From Narthecium ossifragum (Eukaryota; Streptophyta; Magnoliopsida; Dioscoreales; Nartheciaceae): 64,000 nucleotides of DNA. Shown piece by piece: positions 1 through 11,636 of the stretch (position 1 is the stretch's first letter; each line of letters starts with the position of its first letter). The translations under genes and the position numbers were made by a program. Location: the NCBI GenBank assembly GCA_963920575.1, contig OY986969.1:4288001-4352000 (forward strand). The letters are read 5' to 3'. The notes beneath the pieces are model-generated. The model was not told the origin of the DNA. It saw only the letters and a program-made list of their open reading frames with translations, and ran no database searches.

Positions 1-3000
1 ACTTCTGTCGATTTGCCCTTTTCTGGAACCCTAAATCTCTCTTCCCTTTCTTCAAAAAACCCCATCATCTCATGGCCATTGGTTGATGACACGTTTGTCA
101 AATGGTATAATAGGATGATTAGCCATTCTGAAACTAGGTCAATTTTTTCTGAGGCGGGTATCTTAGATTTCTTGGACTTGAGCACCAGGGTTCCTCATCA
201 AGATTCTAATTTGCTTATTTCATCGCTTCTCTTTTGGTCGACAGAATATAACAATTTTGTCTTCCCTTTTGGTTCGCTCACTATTACTGTATTGGACATA
301 TCGCTCTTAACTGGCTTAACTCCACTTGGTACTTCTGTATCGGCCAATATGGACGTACCCAAGAAAGAAATCGTTTTTGAGGCCGATAAGAACTATAGCC
401 TTTTCATTAATTACTATGCCAAGTTGTCTGAGAGCGATGGTCCTCCAAACTCTCTTGAACGATTAGCGTTCATTTACTATTGGCTTTGTAAATTTGTCCT
501 TTGCCTTCCTGCCAAAAAGCCTGTCAAGGGGTACATTCCACTCGCTCGGGATCTTTCCTCAGGCAAACAAGTTTTTTCTCTTGCTCCTTTTATTTTGTCG
601 GCCATTTATCGAGGCATGTATCTCGTCCTTGAGCAGTTGAGAGAAGGGGGTAGCTTGACGGGATTTGGTCATTTGTGGCTCGTCCAACTATGGCTTAGAG
701 CTTACTTTCCTGATCTTCATATGCCGCCTTCATCGTCATCGGCCAGAACTCAAGGTCATTTGTATCTTTCTTCATCTTCTATTCCCAAATCCTTTAGACA
801 GGCCTTCAATTATTTCTATACTCTGTCCAATTTTTCTTCTTATCGCCCATTCAATCCTGAGTCTCACCCATCGTCCATTAAGCCTTTGCTTGATCTTTCT
901 TCAGACTTAGAGTCTGATGATAAAATATTGGCTTGGGCCCGTTTTCTTATCGGCCGTGACCTTCATTTTGATACGGCTTGAGGCAAAGCGAATAATAAAT
1001 GTGGAGTAGAAGTTTATGCTCCCAATTTTGCTGCTCGCCAATTTGGTCTTAAACAATCTTGGCCTGTGCCACCATACTTCAGTTTCAATATCGTCGCTAG
1101 AGGACGATGTGTCTTCTCAGAGCTGGAGCGGGTAATTTATGTGGATAAGAGAGAATTGCTCCTCATTAAGAGGTTTAGGCTTAGATCTTTTGAGCCTACT
1201 AGCGAGATTGAAGCTAGTATCACTGATAGCTGAAAAGAAATGGTCGATGAACGTCTTTTCTTTGCTGACAAGGACTTAGTTTTTGAAAAGTTCATTCCTC
1301 CAAGGGAGAAGAAAAGACAAAAGCAAGTGACTGCTAGTCATCGACCAGGCAAACGAAAGACAAAAGGTATATCTTCATCGTTCTCCTTGATTTTTTGATA
1401 TCCTTTCTTCATTTAATACTATATGATCGATAGGTTCAGACGATGAGGGCGATGCGCCGCCTAAAAAGAAGCGCGGTAAAGGAAAAACCGTCGTCCAACC
1501 TCAACCATCTTCTTCTCCAAAAAATAAATCATCTCCTCGATCGATGGATTCTGATGATGAGGATGATGAACCGCTTACAAAGAGACGTAGTAAAGGAAAA
1601 ACTATCGTCCAACCTCAACCATCTTCCTCTCAAAAAGATCAATCATCTTCTCGGCCAATTGCAGAGGAAAAGGTTGATTCTCCTGGCAGCAGTCATCGAA
1701 GCAGTCAATCTGCTCAATATAAGTAAGTATCATAACGTTTTCCTTTCCTGTTACACTTGTATTCTTCGTTTGATATTTAGACTTTTATATCTTCAGGACT
1801 GCTGTAGAAGTGGGCTCCAGTACTCCGAGCTCCTTGTATTCTTTGTCTCCTTCTCGACCTACAACCAAAGTTCCTGAGGTTGTGGTTGATACATCTCCAT
1901 CACAAATGATGGAGGAACATCCTCCAACTTCTCCTGATCATGCTGATGAGAGTGTGCCTCCAACTTCCTCGGCCAAATCTTCCTCAAAAACCAAGGCGCA
2001 AGTACGTTCTGGTGGTAGATTCAAACGACTCGCCCAAAAGAATATAAAAGTATAGATAACTTTTATTTTATTGATGATCGATTTATCGACCATTCTCTAA
2101 TGTTTAAATCTTTTAGGAATCGAGGAAGCAAAAGTCTGTCGGCCAAAATTCTGGTCGAGAAGATGAGGAAGAAGACGATAACAATATCTTTGACGTCTTG
2201 AATACGACTCCATCTAAACCAGGTTTGTCATTAACTGGTAGAAAACTCGTTCATGGTCCGTATAGTTTTTTAAGAGACCTTGATAATGCGAGTTTATCTT
2301 CTGTATCAGCTTCTCCTAATATTCCTGCTGCTCCAACTCAAGTTGAAGATCTCTCGGCCAAAACTGCTAAGCCGGGCATCGCTGCTTCTCCAGTTGTCTC
2401 ATCAACAGAGGCCCTACTTGCATCTCCAAAGCCTCGACACGGTGTCCCTGAACCAGTAATGGCCGATATTATATCGCCAACTTCTCATGTTCCAACATCA
2501 ACTACTGATGTTCACACAAGGGTAACTATTAGAAGCCCTACAGCTGCTCCCTCTACGATGAAGGCTTCAACTTCATCTTTTGTTACCCCCACTGCTCAAC
2601 CATCCAACTCTACCTCTTCACAGGTATTCATCGTTCAATTTGATTCTGTCGATCATTTAGTGTTAAATATTACTGAATGCTTGTTCTTTTCAGGGCGATC
2701 TCGCCCATTTAATGAATATTGTCCATGCCTTCTCGAATTCCTGGCATTCTATAGTGACTGCCAAGAAAACGACTGTTGACCCTGAAGTTACACAAGGAAG
2801 TCAACATGAAGAGTTCAGGCGAGCCTTATCTCAATGTCTTGTAGTTTTGGACAAACTACCTGAAGAAGATCTCACCAGATCAGATAGCGAAGCACTGGAC
2901 CAAGCTATAACACCCTTTCTCTCTGTGGATCCAACAGTCTTAGGGTTTTCGTCTAGTGATATGGACGATATCCACAACATCAAAATCAAGATTGAAAGTC

Positions 3001-3410
3001 TGACTGCTGAGAGAAACAACTTGATGAATGAGATAGTTCTTATAGGGGAACGTCAAGAGCGGCGTACCCATATCAAAGACGTCATCAGCAATCGTGTCAA
3101 ACAACTTCAGAAAAATACTGATGATATCGGCGAAACAGAATCAGAGATCCTTGGTTACCAGAACCAAATGAAAGAGTTAGAGGAAAAAATCGCCCAGTGT
3201 ACTACTAAGAAGAACTATCTCCTTCGCGAAACTACTCAACTGGCTGAGGAGGGCAACCAAATGATGCAAGAGTACGTTGCTTTGGAGGCGAATTCCTCAA
3301 AAGATCGCCAAGTCGAGTTAAAGGGTGAGCTTGTGAAGAACAAGCAACGCTTTAGGGCAGTCCGTGAAAAGATTGCTCTTTTATCTCAAAATCTCTCTTT
3401 GAAGAGATAA
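1..3410 (+). pseudogene. Plant-mobile-domain (PMD, aminotransferase-like) gene, five exons, antisense inside the gypsy element
   Basis: Exon 1 (1-1366) encodes a plant mobile domain (PF10536 type): a conserved start with WPLVDDTFVKW, then SLLFWSTEYNNFVFPFGSLTITVLD, split here by position only. Four GT-AG introns keep the frame when removed: 1367-1433, 1723-1796, 2050-2116 and 2624-2693. Exon 2 is basic and Ser-rich with a duplicated block, each half carrying an NLS-like cluster (KKKRGKGK, KRRSKGK). Exons 3-4 are Ser/Thr/Pro-rich linkers. Exon 5 (2694-3410) is a long coiled coil. Two in-frame TGA stops (979-981 and 1231-1233) break exon 1, so the copy is probably dead. The true start may lie left of the window. 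PMD proteins act in transposon silencing and development when host-encoded; many copies are carried by transposons. Role here is unknown. Confidence 0.82.
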
Positions 3411-3571
3411 CTTTTCCTTGTATGATATGAGCGATAAAATCTTGTAATGCCACACTTTTGGCCGATATTTTGTAATGAACATATTTGTTAATTGCGCTCG
3501 TCCAATTCTCAAGGACGTATTTTGTTAATTGCTATCGTCCATATTTTAAGGACGTTTTTCTTCTATGCCTT

Positions 3572-6500
3572 TCATTCCATTGATGGGTAATACTTCTTAA
3601 TGTACCGACCATTTATCATTGATCGATGCAACCCACCGTCAATATTCCGCAGTTGATATGATCCATTTGGAAATACTTGATCGACTAAGTATGGTCCTTC
3701 CCAGTTAGGCGACCATTTTCCATATTTGGGATCATTACGATCTATAGGTAGAATCGTTTTCCAAACTAGATCTCCTTCTTGGAACTCTTTTGATACTACT
3801 CTTTTATTGTAGATATCGGCCACTTTTAACTTTTGCGCCTCTATATTTTCTAAGGCAATAGCTCGTTGCTCATCCAGCTCTAAAAGATTATACATTAATG
3901 CCTCTTCATATTCCTCACTGGTTGAGCGATCCTGTTCCATAACTCTGGGCAATAGAACATTTATCTCAGCCGGTAGCACCGCCTCTTGGCCATAAACTAA
4001 TTGATAAGGCGTAACCTTAGTACTAGACTTAGGTGTGGTTCTATGTGCCCATAACGCTCTTAGTAAACCTTCATGCCACTGCCTTGGGTTATCGTCCATC
4101 ATCTTTCTTATGATTGACTTGATGGTTTTGTTGGACGCCTCAGCTTGTCCATTAGATTGGGCATAATAGGGTGTAGAATTGGCCATATTAATTTTATACT
4201 CAGCCAAAAAATTCTTTACTCTAGAACTTACAAACATTGTCCCTTGATCGGACACAATTGTTTGTGGAATGCCAAAGCTACATATGATGTTTTCCCAAAT
4301 GAAATTTATTACTTGATCATCAGAAACATTTTTTAATGGGATCGCTTCTACCCATTAAGTAAAGTAATCTGTCGCCACAATTACAAACTTGTGCAACATG
4401 GACGATGGAGGATAAATTTTCCCTATAATGTCTATCGCCCAACATCTGAATGGCCAAGGTTTAACAATGATCGATAATTCACTTGCTGGAGCTCGCTGTA
4501 ATGGACCATGTCTTTGGCATGCCTCACATCCTTTGGCATACATAGCACACTCCTCCCCCATGCGCGGCCAATAAAAGCCACTGCGCATTATTAGCCAGCG
4601 CATTTTGATGCCAGACTGATGTGCTCCACAAACACCATTATGTATCTCAGCCATCGTCAATTTAGCCTCATCAGGATGCAAACATCGCAATAAGACTCCA
4701 TCTGGTCGACGTTTATATAAAACGTCGTTTTGTAGAAAATAATGTATCGCTTTAAGACGGATTTTTCTATCGACCTTAAGCGATGGGTCTTTCAAGAAAT
4801 CGACGATTGGGGTCCGCCAATCTGGTTGGCTATTGATTTGACTTACCTCATTTGGCCGATGATATCGCTCTAGTGCAGATTGTGATATACCAGTACGGAA
4901 ATCGTTCGTGCCCCCCAAGTGCTTTAACACTTTATAGCCTGATGCTATTTGGGCGAGGGTATTAGCCTCATCGTTCTGCAATCTTGGAACGAAAAGTAAT
5001 TCAAAATCATTAAAACGATTTAACAGCATTAGAGCGATTTGATGAAATGGAATTAAGATATCGCTCTGGAATTTATAACGTCCAAGTATATGATTTATCA
5101 CTAATTGTGAATCACCTTTGATTTGCACATTGGATATTCCTAAGTCTAACAAAATTTCTAGGCCGATGATTAGAGCTTCATACTCAGCCTGATTGTTAGT
5201 ACATAGTTGCGATAAAGTATACGCAAATTTATATTTGCGTCCAATGGGCGATAGGATTGTGATCCCTAGGCCAGCTCCATTGATAGTTTTAGAACCATCA
5301 AAGTACATCGTCCATGGGGTGAGCGATACATTGTTAATTTCTCGCTCTAACTCCTTTGGTATATCTACGCAAGGATAGTCAGCTAAAAAATCGGCGAATG
5401 CCTGGCCCTTAACAGCCTTTTGAGACACAAATTGAATATCAAATTCAGCCAATGTTAAAACCCAATAACCAATGCGTTGGTGCAAAATTGGCCGAGAAAA
5501 CAAGAATTTCAATACATTGAACTTAGATATCAAGTAGACTGTTACAGGTTTTAAATAAGCTCGAAGCTTGGTACACATAAAATACAAGGCCAGGCACAAC
5601 TTTTCTATGGCCGAGTACTTTTGTTCATAAGATAACAATTGTCTACTTAGATAGTACACTGCTCTCTCAGCTCCATCTTTTCCTTCTTGCGCCAAGAGAC
5701 AACCTATTGATCGGTCTGCTGCAGCGATGTAAAGCTTCATGGGTTGTCCCAACCTTGGCGGCGCCATAACTGGTGGCATTGATAAACATTGCTTCAAGCG
5801 TCTAAAGGCTTGTTGATGTCGCTCTTCCCAGACGAAGTCGTCTTCATTCTTTAATCTTAAGAGCGATGAAAACTCTTGAGTTTTACCTGCACAGTTAGCA
5901 ATAAGCCTTCTTAAAAAATTCACTTGACCAAGAAACTTTTGCAGTTCTTTCTTAGTCTTTTGAGGACGAGCCTCTATTATAGACTTTGCTTTGTTTTGGT
6001 CAAGTTCTATTCCTCGCTGATGGACGAGAAATCCAAGGAAATTCCCTGCTTGCACACCAAAGGCACATTTCAAGGGATTTAACTTTAAATTATATTCCCT
6101 CATTCGCTCAAAGGTTTTGATTAACTGCGAAAAGTGATCGGCCATAATTGGTGATTTTACTACAATGTCATCGACATAGACTTCAATAAAATGGCCAATC
6201 ATATCATGAAAAATCAAGTTCATCGCTCGCTGATAAGTAGCACCAGCGTTTTTTAAACCAAAAGGCATAACAACCCACTCATAACTTCCAAGTGATCCTG
6301 GACATCTAAATGCCGTTTTATGAACATCATTATCGGCAATATAAATTTGGTTATAACCAGAATACCCATCCATAAATGAGTATATTTCGTGCCCAGCGGT
6401 GGAATCAACCAAATTATCGACCGATGGCATAGGGTACTCATCTTTGGGTGTAGCCAAGTTTAAATTTCTAAAATCTATACAAACTCTAAGTTTGCCATTT

Positions 6501-7030
6501 TTCTTCTTAACTGGCACTATATTAGAAAGCCACTCTCCATACCTGGCCGTTCTAATAAAGTTTGCATTTAATAATCGTTCAATTTCTTTCTTTACTTCTG
6601 GGATTATGTTTGGAGCAAAGCGTCTAGGTGCCTGCTTATATGGTTTGAAATTTGGTCGAGTAGGAAGCTCATGCTCTACAATATTCCTATCTAAACCAGG
6701 CATTTCTTTATAATCCCATGCAAAGCAATCTTTATATGAACGCAAGATAGCAGTGAGTTTGTTCCTTACCTCTTGGGCGATAAGTTTACTGATGAAGGTT
6801 GGGCGATGCTCTGTGCCATCACCAAGGTCGATTTCTTCCAATGGGTCTTGAGCTTGCATATTTCCACGTTTGCCATAGGGGACTTCTTCCTCTTCTTCTT
6901 GGGGAATCTCTTTTAAACAATCAAAGTCATTCTCTTCTTGTGCAGCGAACGCTTCCACTTGATAAGCCATTAGTTTGGCTTTTAAGGCCGTTACAGCGAC
7001 CTGATTTCTTTCAGAGTCTGAACTCATCAT
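3572..7030 (-). pseudogene. pol: Gypsy pol: RT, RNase H, second RNase H, integrase (one in-frame stop)
   Basis: The reading frame opens at ATG 7030, overlapping the protease stop by ATGA. RT spans roughly residues 130-330 with the catalytic YVDD near residue 286. The connected RNase H follows, then a second RNase H beginning near residue 575 (MYFDGSK, NNQAEYEALI, GDSQLVI). The integrase zinc domain (HHCC; H near 793, CEAC near 835) and the first catalytic Asp (AIDIIGK) come next. A TAA stop at 4355-4357 cuts the integrase. The same frame continues to 3572 with the second Asp (SDQG), the Glu (QAEASNKTIK) and a chromodomain-less C-terminus. The single stop suggests recent loss of function. It makes cDNA and inserts it; here it is likely defective unless the stop is read through. 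Confidence 0.93.
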
Positions 7031-7950
7031 TTCTGACTTGTGGCCGGTGATCGGCCAGCTTTAGGTGCAAAGACCACTGAGGTTGGTCTTGCTGGATCAA
7101 ACAGTTCTGTCACACGCTCTTTTAACATAACCCCGTTTTCAGAAACTACCTTGAGTGTATCTTCAAACTGAAGGAACTGTAAGGGCCCATAATTGCAATC
7201 ATAAAAGGATGCCTCCAAAGCATGCGTGTCCATGCTGTACGGCATATTATCGGCCATAACCGATTCTACGTTTCCCTTGTCATTCCATAGGAAGAGACAT
7301 TGATGAAGAGAAGAGGGAACGCATTGACTAGCATGAATCCAATCTCGTCCAAGTAGAACGTTATAACTGGTTGATGAGTCCATGACAAAGAACGCTGTCG
7401 TTCTTGTTACACTTCCAACCTTAATATCCAAAAGAAGGATTCCCTTTGCTGGGGCTGGAACTCCACTGAATCCGGTTAGTGTGATATCCGTGGGGATAAG
7501 ATCACTATTGGTTTTGTGCAGCTTCTTCATCATTTTTGCAGGGATGACGTTCACTGCGGCCCCGGTATCAATTAGGACTCTGCTTACTGGGACACCATTG
7601 ATCTCGGCCTTGACATGAAGAGGCCGTAAATGGCACGTCATTGCTGCTGGAGGTCGTTCGAACACTGCATTGTTCAAATCTTGATGGGCTTTCTTGTGTG
7701 AGCTGGTTGATGACTGAGGTTGATGGCTTACCGCTTTCCCCTTGGCGCTTGCTGCCACCTGGACGACCTCTAGGTTCTCTTGACCATCCCATGATGGCCA
7801 CTGTTGATCCTTTTGGTGTTGTTCCTGCTGTGCTTCTGTTTCTTCCATGTCCCAACCAGTTGGTATGATTTGTGCTTCATTTGTTGGCGTACTTACTTGG
7901 CAACATCTGACTTGGGAACCCACTTCTTGACAATGGGATCGCCATAGCAA
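7027..7950 (-). CDS. Gypsy aspartic protease ORF
   Basis: This 307-residue ORF carries a retropepsin-like domain: LIDTGAAVNVIP near residue 125 (active-site DTGA), with ILLLDIKVG and NVLLGRDWIH following, the usual order in Ty3/gypsy proteases. It overlaps the gag ORF by 58 bp in another frame and the pol ORF by 4 bp (ATGA). Protease in its own frame could be made by frameshifting from gag, or the frame change could be a mutation in this copy. The N-terminal 90 residues are Gln/Glu-rich and look like linker. It would cut the gag and pol polyproteins in the virus-like particle. Confidence 0.85.
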   Translation of the reverse strand: MLWRSHCQEVGSQVRCCQVSTPTNEAQIIPTGWDMEETEAQQEQHQKDQQWPSWDGQENLEVVQVAASAKGKAVSHQPQSSTSSHKKAHQDLNNAVFERPPAAMTCHLRPLHVKAEINGVPVSRVLIDTGAAVNVIPAKMMKKLHKTNSDLIPTDITLTGFSGVPAPAKGILLLDIKVGSVTRTTAFFVMDSSTSYNVLLGRDWIHASQCVPSSLHQCLFLWNDKGNVESVMADNMPYSMDTHALEASFYDCNYGPLQFLQFEDTLKVVSENGVMLKERVTELFDPARPTSVVFAPKAGRSPATSQK

Positions 7951-10900
7951 ACCAAGTAATCAAATTTTCCACTTGGTTGGCCCTGAGTACTAATAGCTGG
8001 ATTACATGCCTTGTAGAGATCCATCAATAGCTTCTTCTGGGAGATGTTTCTTCTCGCTGCTTCCTCATTAACTTTAATGGGTACTTCTATTTCCACCCAT
8101 TCAACATCTTCGACCATGGGCTCTTGTTCTTCATCTACCCAACTAGTTGGAACAATTGTTGTTGATGTTGATGGTATGATTTGGGCGACAACTTCCGTCT
8201 TTTTTACAAGACGCTTCACCTTTACTTCTCCATAAACCCGGAGATAATCATATCGGCCACTTGGTTGGCCACCTGGTCCAACTGCTGGATTTCCTTCTTC
8301 ATACAACTGCCTTAACAGTTGTTCTGTAGATATATTCCTCCTCCAAGCTTCTTCACCAACGTCGATTGTTTCTTCTACCTCGACGTATTCATCCTCTTGG
8401 TCGAGCACTAAGTTCACTGAGGGTGAATTCTCCATTTCATCGATCAAGGTGGCCGATGTGTCCGCGTTTTCCTCGACCAGTGTGGCTGACAATTCACCAT
8501 CGACCATATCTGATATATCAGAGTCGCTTTCAGTTGGACATTGTTGTCCAAGACGACTTGGTAGAATGTAGTTGTTGACGATGACTGACGGGAGTGTTCC
8601 GAATCTTATCACTTGTGTTGCTCCAGCCTCATCGTCATCATCCTTGTTTGGACGATGGAACTTGCTTTTTGAAGACTCTGTTGCATTGGAAACAACAACA
8701 TCTTCTTCAATATACTCAACCTCCTCATCCTGACTTGGGTACGTTTCCTGGGCTTGCTTGGCCTTCATCATCTGGCCATACTTCTTCTGGTGGCGGTGGT
8801 ATTGAGTCCTTGTTATCTCCTCCACAGGAACTGAGTGACGAGTATAACAATTGTAGTTGTACCATCGCTCTGGCTTGTAAGGCTGAGGCATAAAGCTTTT
8901 TGGATACACATGAGGCTTAACCCTGTTCCACTGCCAAGACTGTGAATGAGGAAACTTGGTCCCTGAGAACGGTGTCATCGGGCGACTGAGATCCCAATGA
9001 CATCTTGGGCAGACATGTGGAATGGCGGGCTCCTTCCCTTTGTCTTGACCAAGTCTGGTGAACACATCTGGACGACTGTCGTCCTCAGTCTCGTCGATGA
9101 CGATCTTGAACTTTGGCAATTTGAAGTTCGCCACATCAGTCAGCACCATCCCCACTGGAGCAGCCTTGGGGAAAGGATTTGCATCAACTCCCATGTGTTT
9201 GGCTGGGAAACCAATCCTACCGGAATCAATCGCATCCTGCAAAACATTACGGAAAACCAAACATTGGTTAGTGTGATGCGACCAAGCATTATGCCACTTA
9301 CAATATCTTTTGCCCTTGATCTCATCAAGGCTTGGTATAGCATGTCCATCTTTCAATTTAACTTGTTTATCTTTGAGTAATTGATCAAAGATTTGATCAC
9401 CCTTTGAAACATCAAAAGAAAACTTTCGCATTGGACGTTTACCGTCTCTAATTACTTCTTTACCTTTAAGTTCTCGCTCAAGTTTGGCAAGAGCTTTATA
9501 TATATAAAGTTTTCCTTTAAGGAGCTCGGCCAAACAAACATCGTTCATGTTGTAGTTTTCTTCATCTACTTCACTAACTTGGTTTATTTCATAGTTAGTA
9601 TCTCTATAATAAGTTCCCTTGGAAGATGATTTCATTTGATCTTCTTCCCTCAACAATTGCTCGTAGCGTATAACGCTAGTCTGTAGTTGAAATAGATCAA
9701 TAAAATCCCTATCTTGGAACTTTTTCTTAAGTTCAAAGGCTAATCCACTTTGAGCGATTTTTACAAATTCCCTTTCAGGTAAGGGAATAAAGCACCTACT
9801 TCTCGCTCTTTTAAATCTTTGTAAGAATGATTCAGCATTCTCGTCTGGCCGTTGTCTAAGTTGAGCTAAATCGGCCATGGTGATTTCTGGTTCTGATTTA
9901 TAAAATTGAGAATAGAACGCATGTTCCATTTGCTGCCAATTTTGAATAGAGTTGGGCGATAGCTTAATGAACCATGAATAAGCTACCCCGGATAAAGAGC
10001 TAGGGAATAGTCTAAGTTTGACAAAATCGCTCACGTCTCCACATTGCATGGAGAACTTCCCTATATGTTCAATGGTCGATATCTCATCTACCCTAGAGAA
10101 CATAGTAAACTCTGAAACTCTATAGTTCCTAGGAAACGGATGCATTTGGTCAACCCAATCGGGATAAGGCTTCCTATAAGTTGGACGAGTAGCTGGTCGT
10201 CCTAAACCTATTTGCTCTTGTAAAATCTCAGCAACTTGTTCACGTAGAGCATCGGCCTGATTATAAAGAGGGTTGTTGTACACTTGGTCATATTGCTCGT
10301 TTTGTGGTCGAGCATAATACATAGGTGCCTCATATGGTCGATAATTATTCTGATAGTGGATATCACCCATGTGTTGTCCATCGGCCATTCTTTGATTATA
10401 AAAATTATTGCCTTCTGGCCGATTAACTTGACCACCTAGTTGCCCATAGTTAATCTGTGGAAACGCCTGGCCTTGAGTATCCAAATTATTATTTTGGCCG
10501 ATATTTTGGTCATTATTTTGGAAAACATTTTGACCATTGTTTAGGTTAACAGGGTTTTGGACATTGTTTGGGTAAACAAGGTTTTGGCCATTGTTCGGGT
10601 AAACAATGTTTTGGCCATTACTTGGGTAAACGAAGTTCTGGCCATTATTTGGGTAAACGAAGTTTTGGCCATTATTTGGGTAAACAAAGTTCTGGCCATT
10701 AGGAGGAACGTTCTGCTGAATGTTTTGAAGAATGTTCTCGCCCATAACCAAAGGCATTCCACCTACTGGTATACCCTGACCTAAAGGAATTTCATTATTA
10801 GGCACTCCCTGTACAGGAGGCACAACACCACCTTGAACTCCTTGAAGAGGAGGGACACCATTGTTTGGTATTGCTCCTGGAGTTAACACCTCATTATTAT

Positions 10901-11603
10901 GAGGTATTTGTGTTGGCGATGGAAACAACCCAGATGTTTGACCGATTAAATTTGGTCTTAGATTATTATCATTGTTCATCGATGGCCAATAATGGGTTGT
11001 ACTAGTTTGGCCAACTTGGCTATTTTGGCCGAGACGGTTTTGGCTATGTATTGGATTTTGTAAAATAACAAAACCGTTATTACCACCAAGTCCTATGACC
11101 GTGTTGGGCGGAAATGGTCGGTTATTTTGGGTGGTGTTTTGGCCGATAGGGACGGCTGACATGGTAGGCCTAGCAACATTTGATCCAGGGTTTGCGTGAG
11201 ACAAAGTTGCGTTTATAAAAGTTTGCATAGTGTCAATAAAAGGCCTTAGAGCAGTGACGATATGACTTGCCATCTGCTGATTATTAGCATGTAAAGCTTC
11301 ATCGACCATACTTTGGGCTGTATTTGACGTTATGTTTCCTGGGTCTAGGCCAACTCTGGCCGATGAGTTCCCTCGCTCTACAGAGCGATAAACCACCCTA
11401 TCTCGATATTCTATGTGTGGTGGGGGAACAGGTGGAGGAATATGTGATTGGTCGAGAGGTGGAAAAAGAACAGGTTCTTCCTCGACCGTAATTGGACTTT
11501 GTTGGCCATCGCCCTGATTGGCGACGTTTCCACTACCACTATTGGTGTCAAACCCAGTCCTAGTGATGACCATTCCGTCTGGTCCAACTTGACCGACTTC
11601 CAT
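7893..11603 (-). CDS. gag: Gypsy gag polyprotein (long, repeat-containing)
   Basis: The open frame reaches back to 11675, but those first codons run through the LTR end and primer site, so the Met at 11603 is the likely start (about 1236 residues). Residues counted from 11675: an Asn/Gln/Pro-rich region (200-430) with nine-residue tandem repeats near 325-380; a Retrotrans_gag domain near 545-650 (FVKLRLFP, AYSWF, WQQMEHAFYSQFY, ESFLQRFKRAR); a Cys/His cluster CKWHNAWSHHTNQC near 795; an acidic tail holding two copies of a 60-residue module (about 1105-1165 and 1185-1248, each with RRNIS, QPSG and a DYL core). The gag builds the particle and binds RNA. It is intact in this copy. Confidence 0.9.
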   Translation of the reverse strand: MEVGQVGPDGMVITRTGFDTNSGSGNVANQGDGQQSPITVEEEPVLFPPLDQSHIPPPVPPPHIEYRDRVVYRSVERGNSSARVGLDPGNITSNTAQSMVDEALHANNQQMASHIVTALRPFIDTMQTFINATLSHANPGSNVARPTMSAVPIGQNTTQNNRPFPPNTVIGLGGNNGFVILQNPIHSQNRLGQNSQVGQTSTTHYWPSMNNDNNLRPNLIGQTSGLFPSPTQIPHNNEVLTPGAIPNNGVPPLQGVQGGVVPPVQGVPNNEIPLGQGIPVGGMPLVMGENILQNIQQNVPPNGQNFVYPNNGQNFVYPNNGQNFVYPSNGQNIVYPNNGQNLVYPNNVQNPVNLNNGQNVFQNNDQNIGQNNNLDTQGQAFPQINYGQLGGQVNRPEGNNFYNQRMADGQHMGDIHYQNNYRPYEAPMYYARPQNEQYDQVYNNPLYNQADALREQVAEILQEQIGLGRPATRPTYRKPYPDWVDQMHPFPRNYRVSEFTMFSRVDEISTIEHIGKFSMQCGDVSDFVKLRLFPSSLSGVAYSWFIKLSPNSIQNWQQMEHAFYSQFYKSEPEITMADLAQLRQRPDENAESFLQRFKRARSRCFIPLPEREFVKIAQSGLAFELKKKFQDRDFIDLFQLQTSVIRYEQLLREEDQMKSSSKGTYYRDTNYEINQVSEVDEENYNMNDVCLAELLKGKLYIYKALAKLERELKGKEVIRDGKRPMRKFSFDVSKGDQIFDQLLKDKQVKLKDGHAIPSLDEIKGKRYCKWHNAWSHHTNQCLVFRNVLQDAIDSGRIGFPAKHMGVDANPFPKAAPVGMVLTDVANFKLPKFKIVIDETEDDSRPDVFTRLGQDKGKEPAIPHVCPRCHWDLSRPMTPFSGTKFPHSQSWQWNRVKPHVYPKSFMPQPYKPERWYNYNCYTRHSVPVEEITRTQYHRHQKKYGQMMKAKQAQETYPSQDEEVEYIEEDVVVSNATESSKSKFHRPNKDDDDEAGATQVIRFGTLPSVIVNNYILPSRLGQQCPTESDSDISDMVDGELSATLVEENADTSATLIDEMENSPSVNLVLDQEDEYVEVEETIDVGEEAWRRNISTEQLLRQLYEEGNPAVGPGGQPSGRYDYLRVYGEVKVKRLVKKTEVVAQIIPSTSTTIVPTSWVDEEQEPMVEDVEWVEIEVPIKVNEEAARRNISQKKLLMDLYKACNPAISTQGQPSGKFDYLVCYGDPIVKKWVPKSDVAK
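10540..10705 (-). repeat. 27-bp tandem repeats in gag (NGQNFVYPN)
   Basis: Six to seven imperfect copies of a 27-bp unit encode NGQNFVYPN and variants (NGQNIVYPN, NGQNLVYPN, NVQNPVNLN). The unit is a multiple of three, so the frame is kept. The region is low-complexity and probably disordered. Confidence 0.9.
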
Positions 11604-11620
11604 AAAGACTTGACAAAGGT

Positions 11621-11636
11621 CCCACCGGGCGTGCCA
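11621..11636 (-). other. Primer-binding site of the Tat-type gypsy element
   Basis: On the minus strand the LTR end ...CTCTAACA is followed by five T and then TGGCACGCCCGGTGGG. A TGG-starting stretch just inside the LTR is the expected tRNA primer site. The GC-rich form resembles the Arg-type sites reported for Tat/Ogre elements; the tRNA was not checked. Confidence 0.75.
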
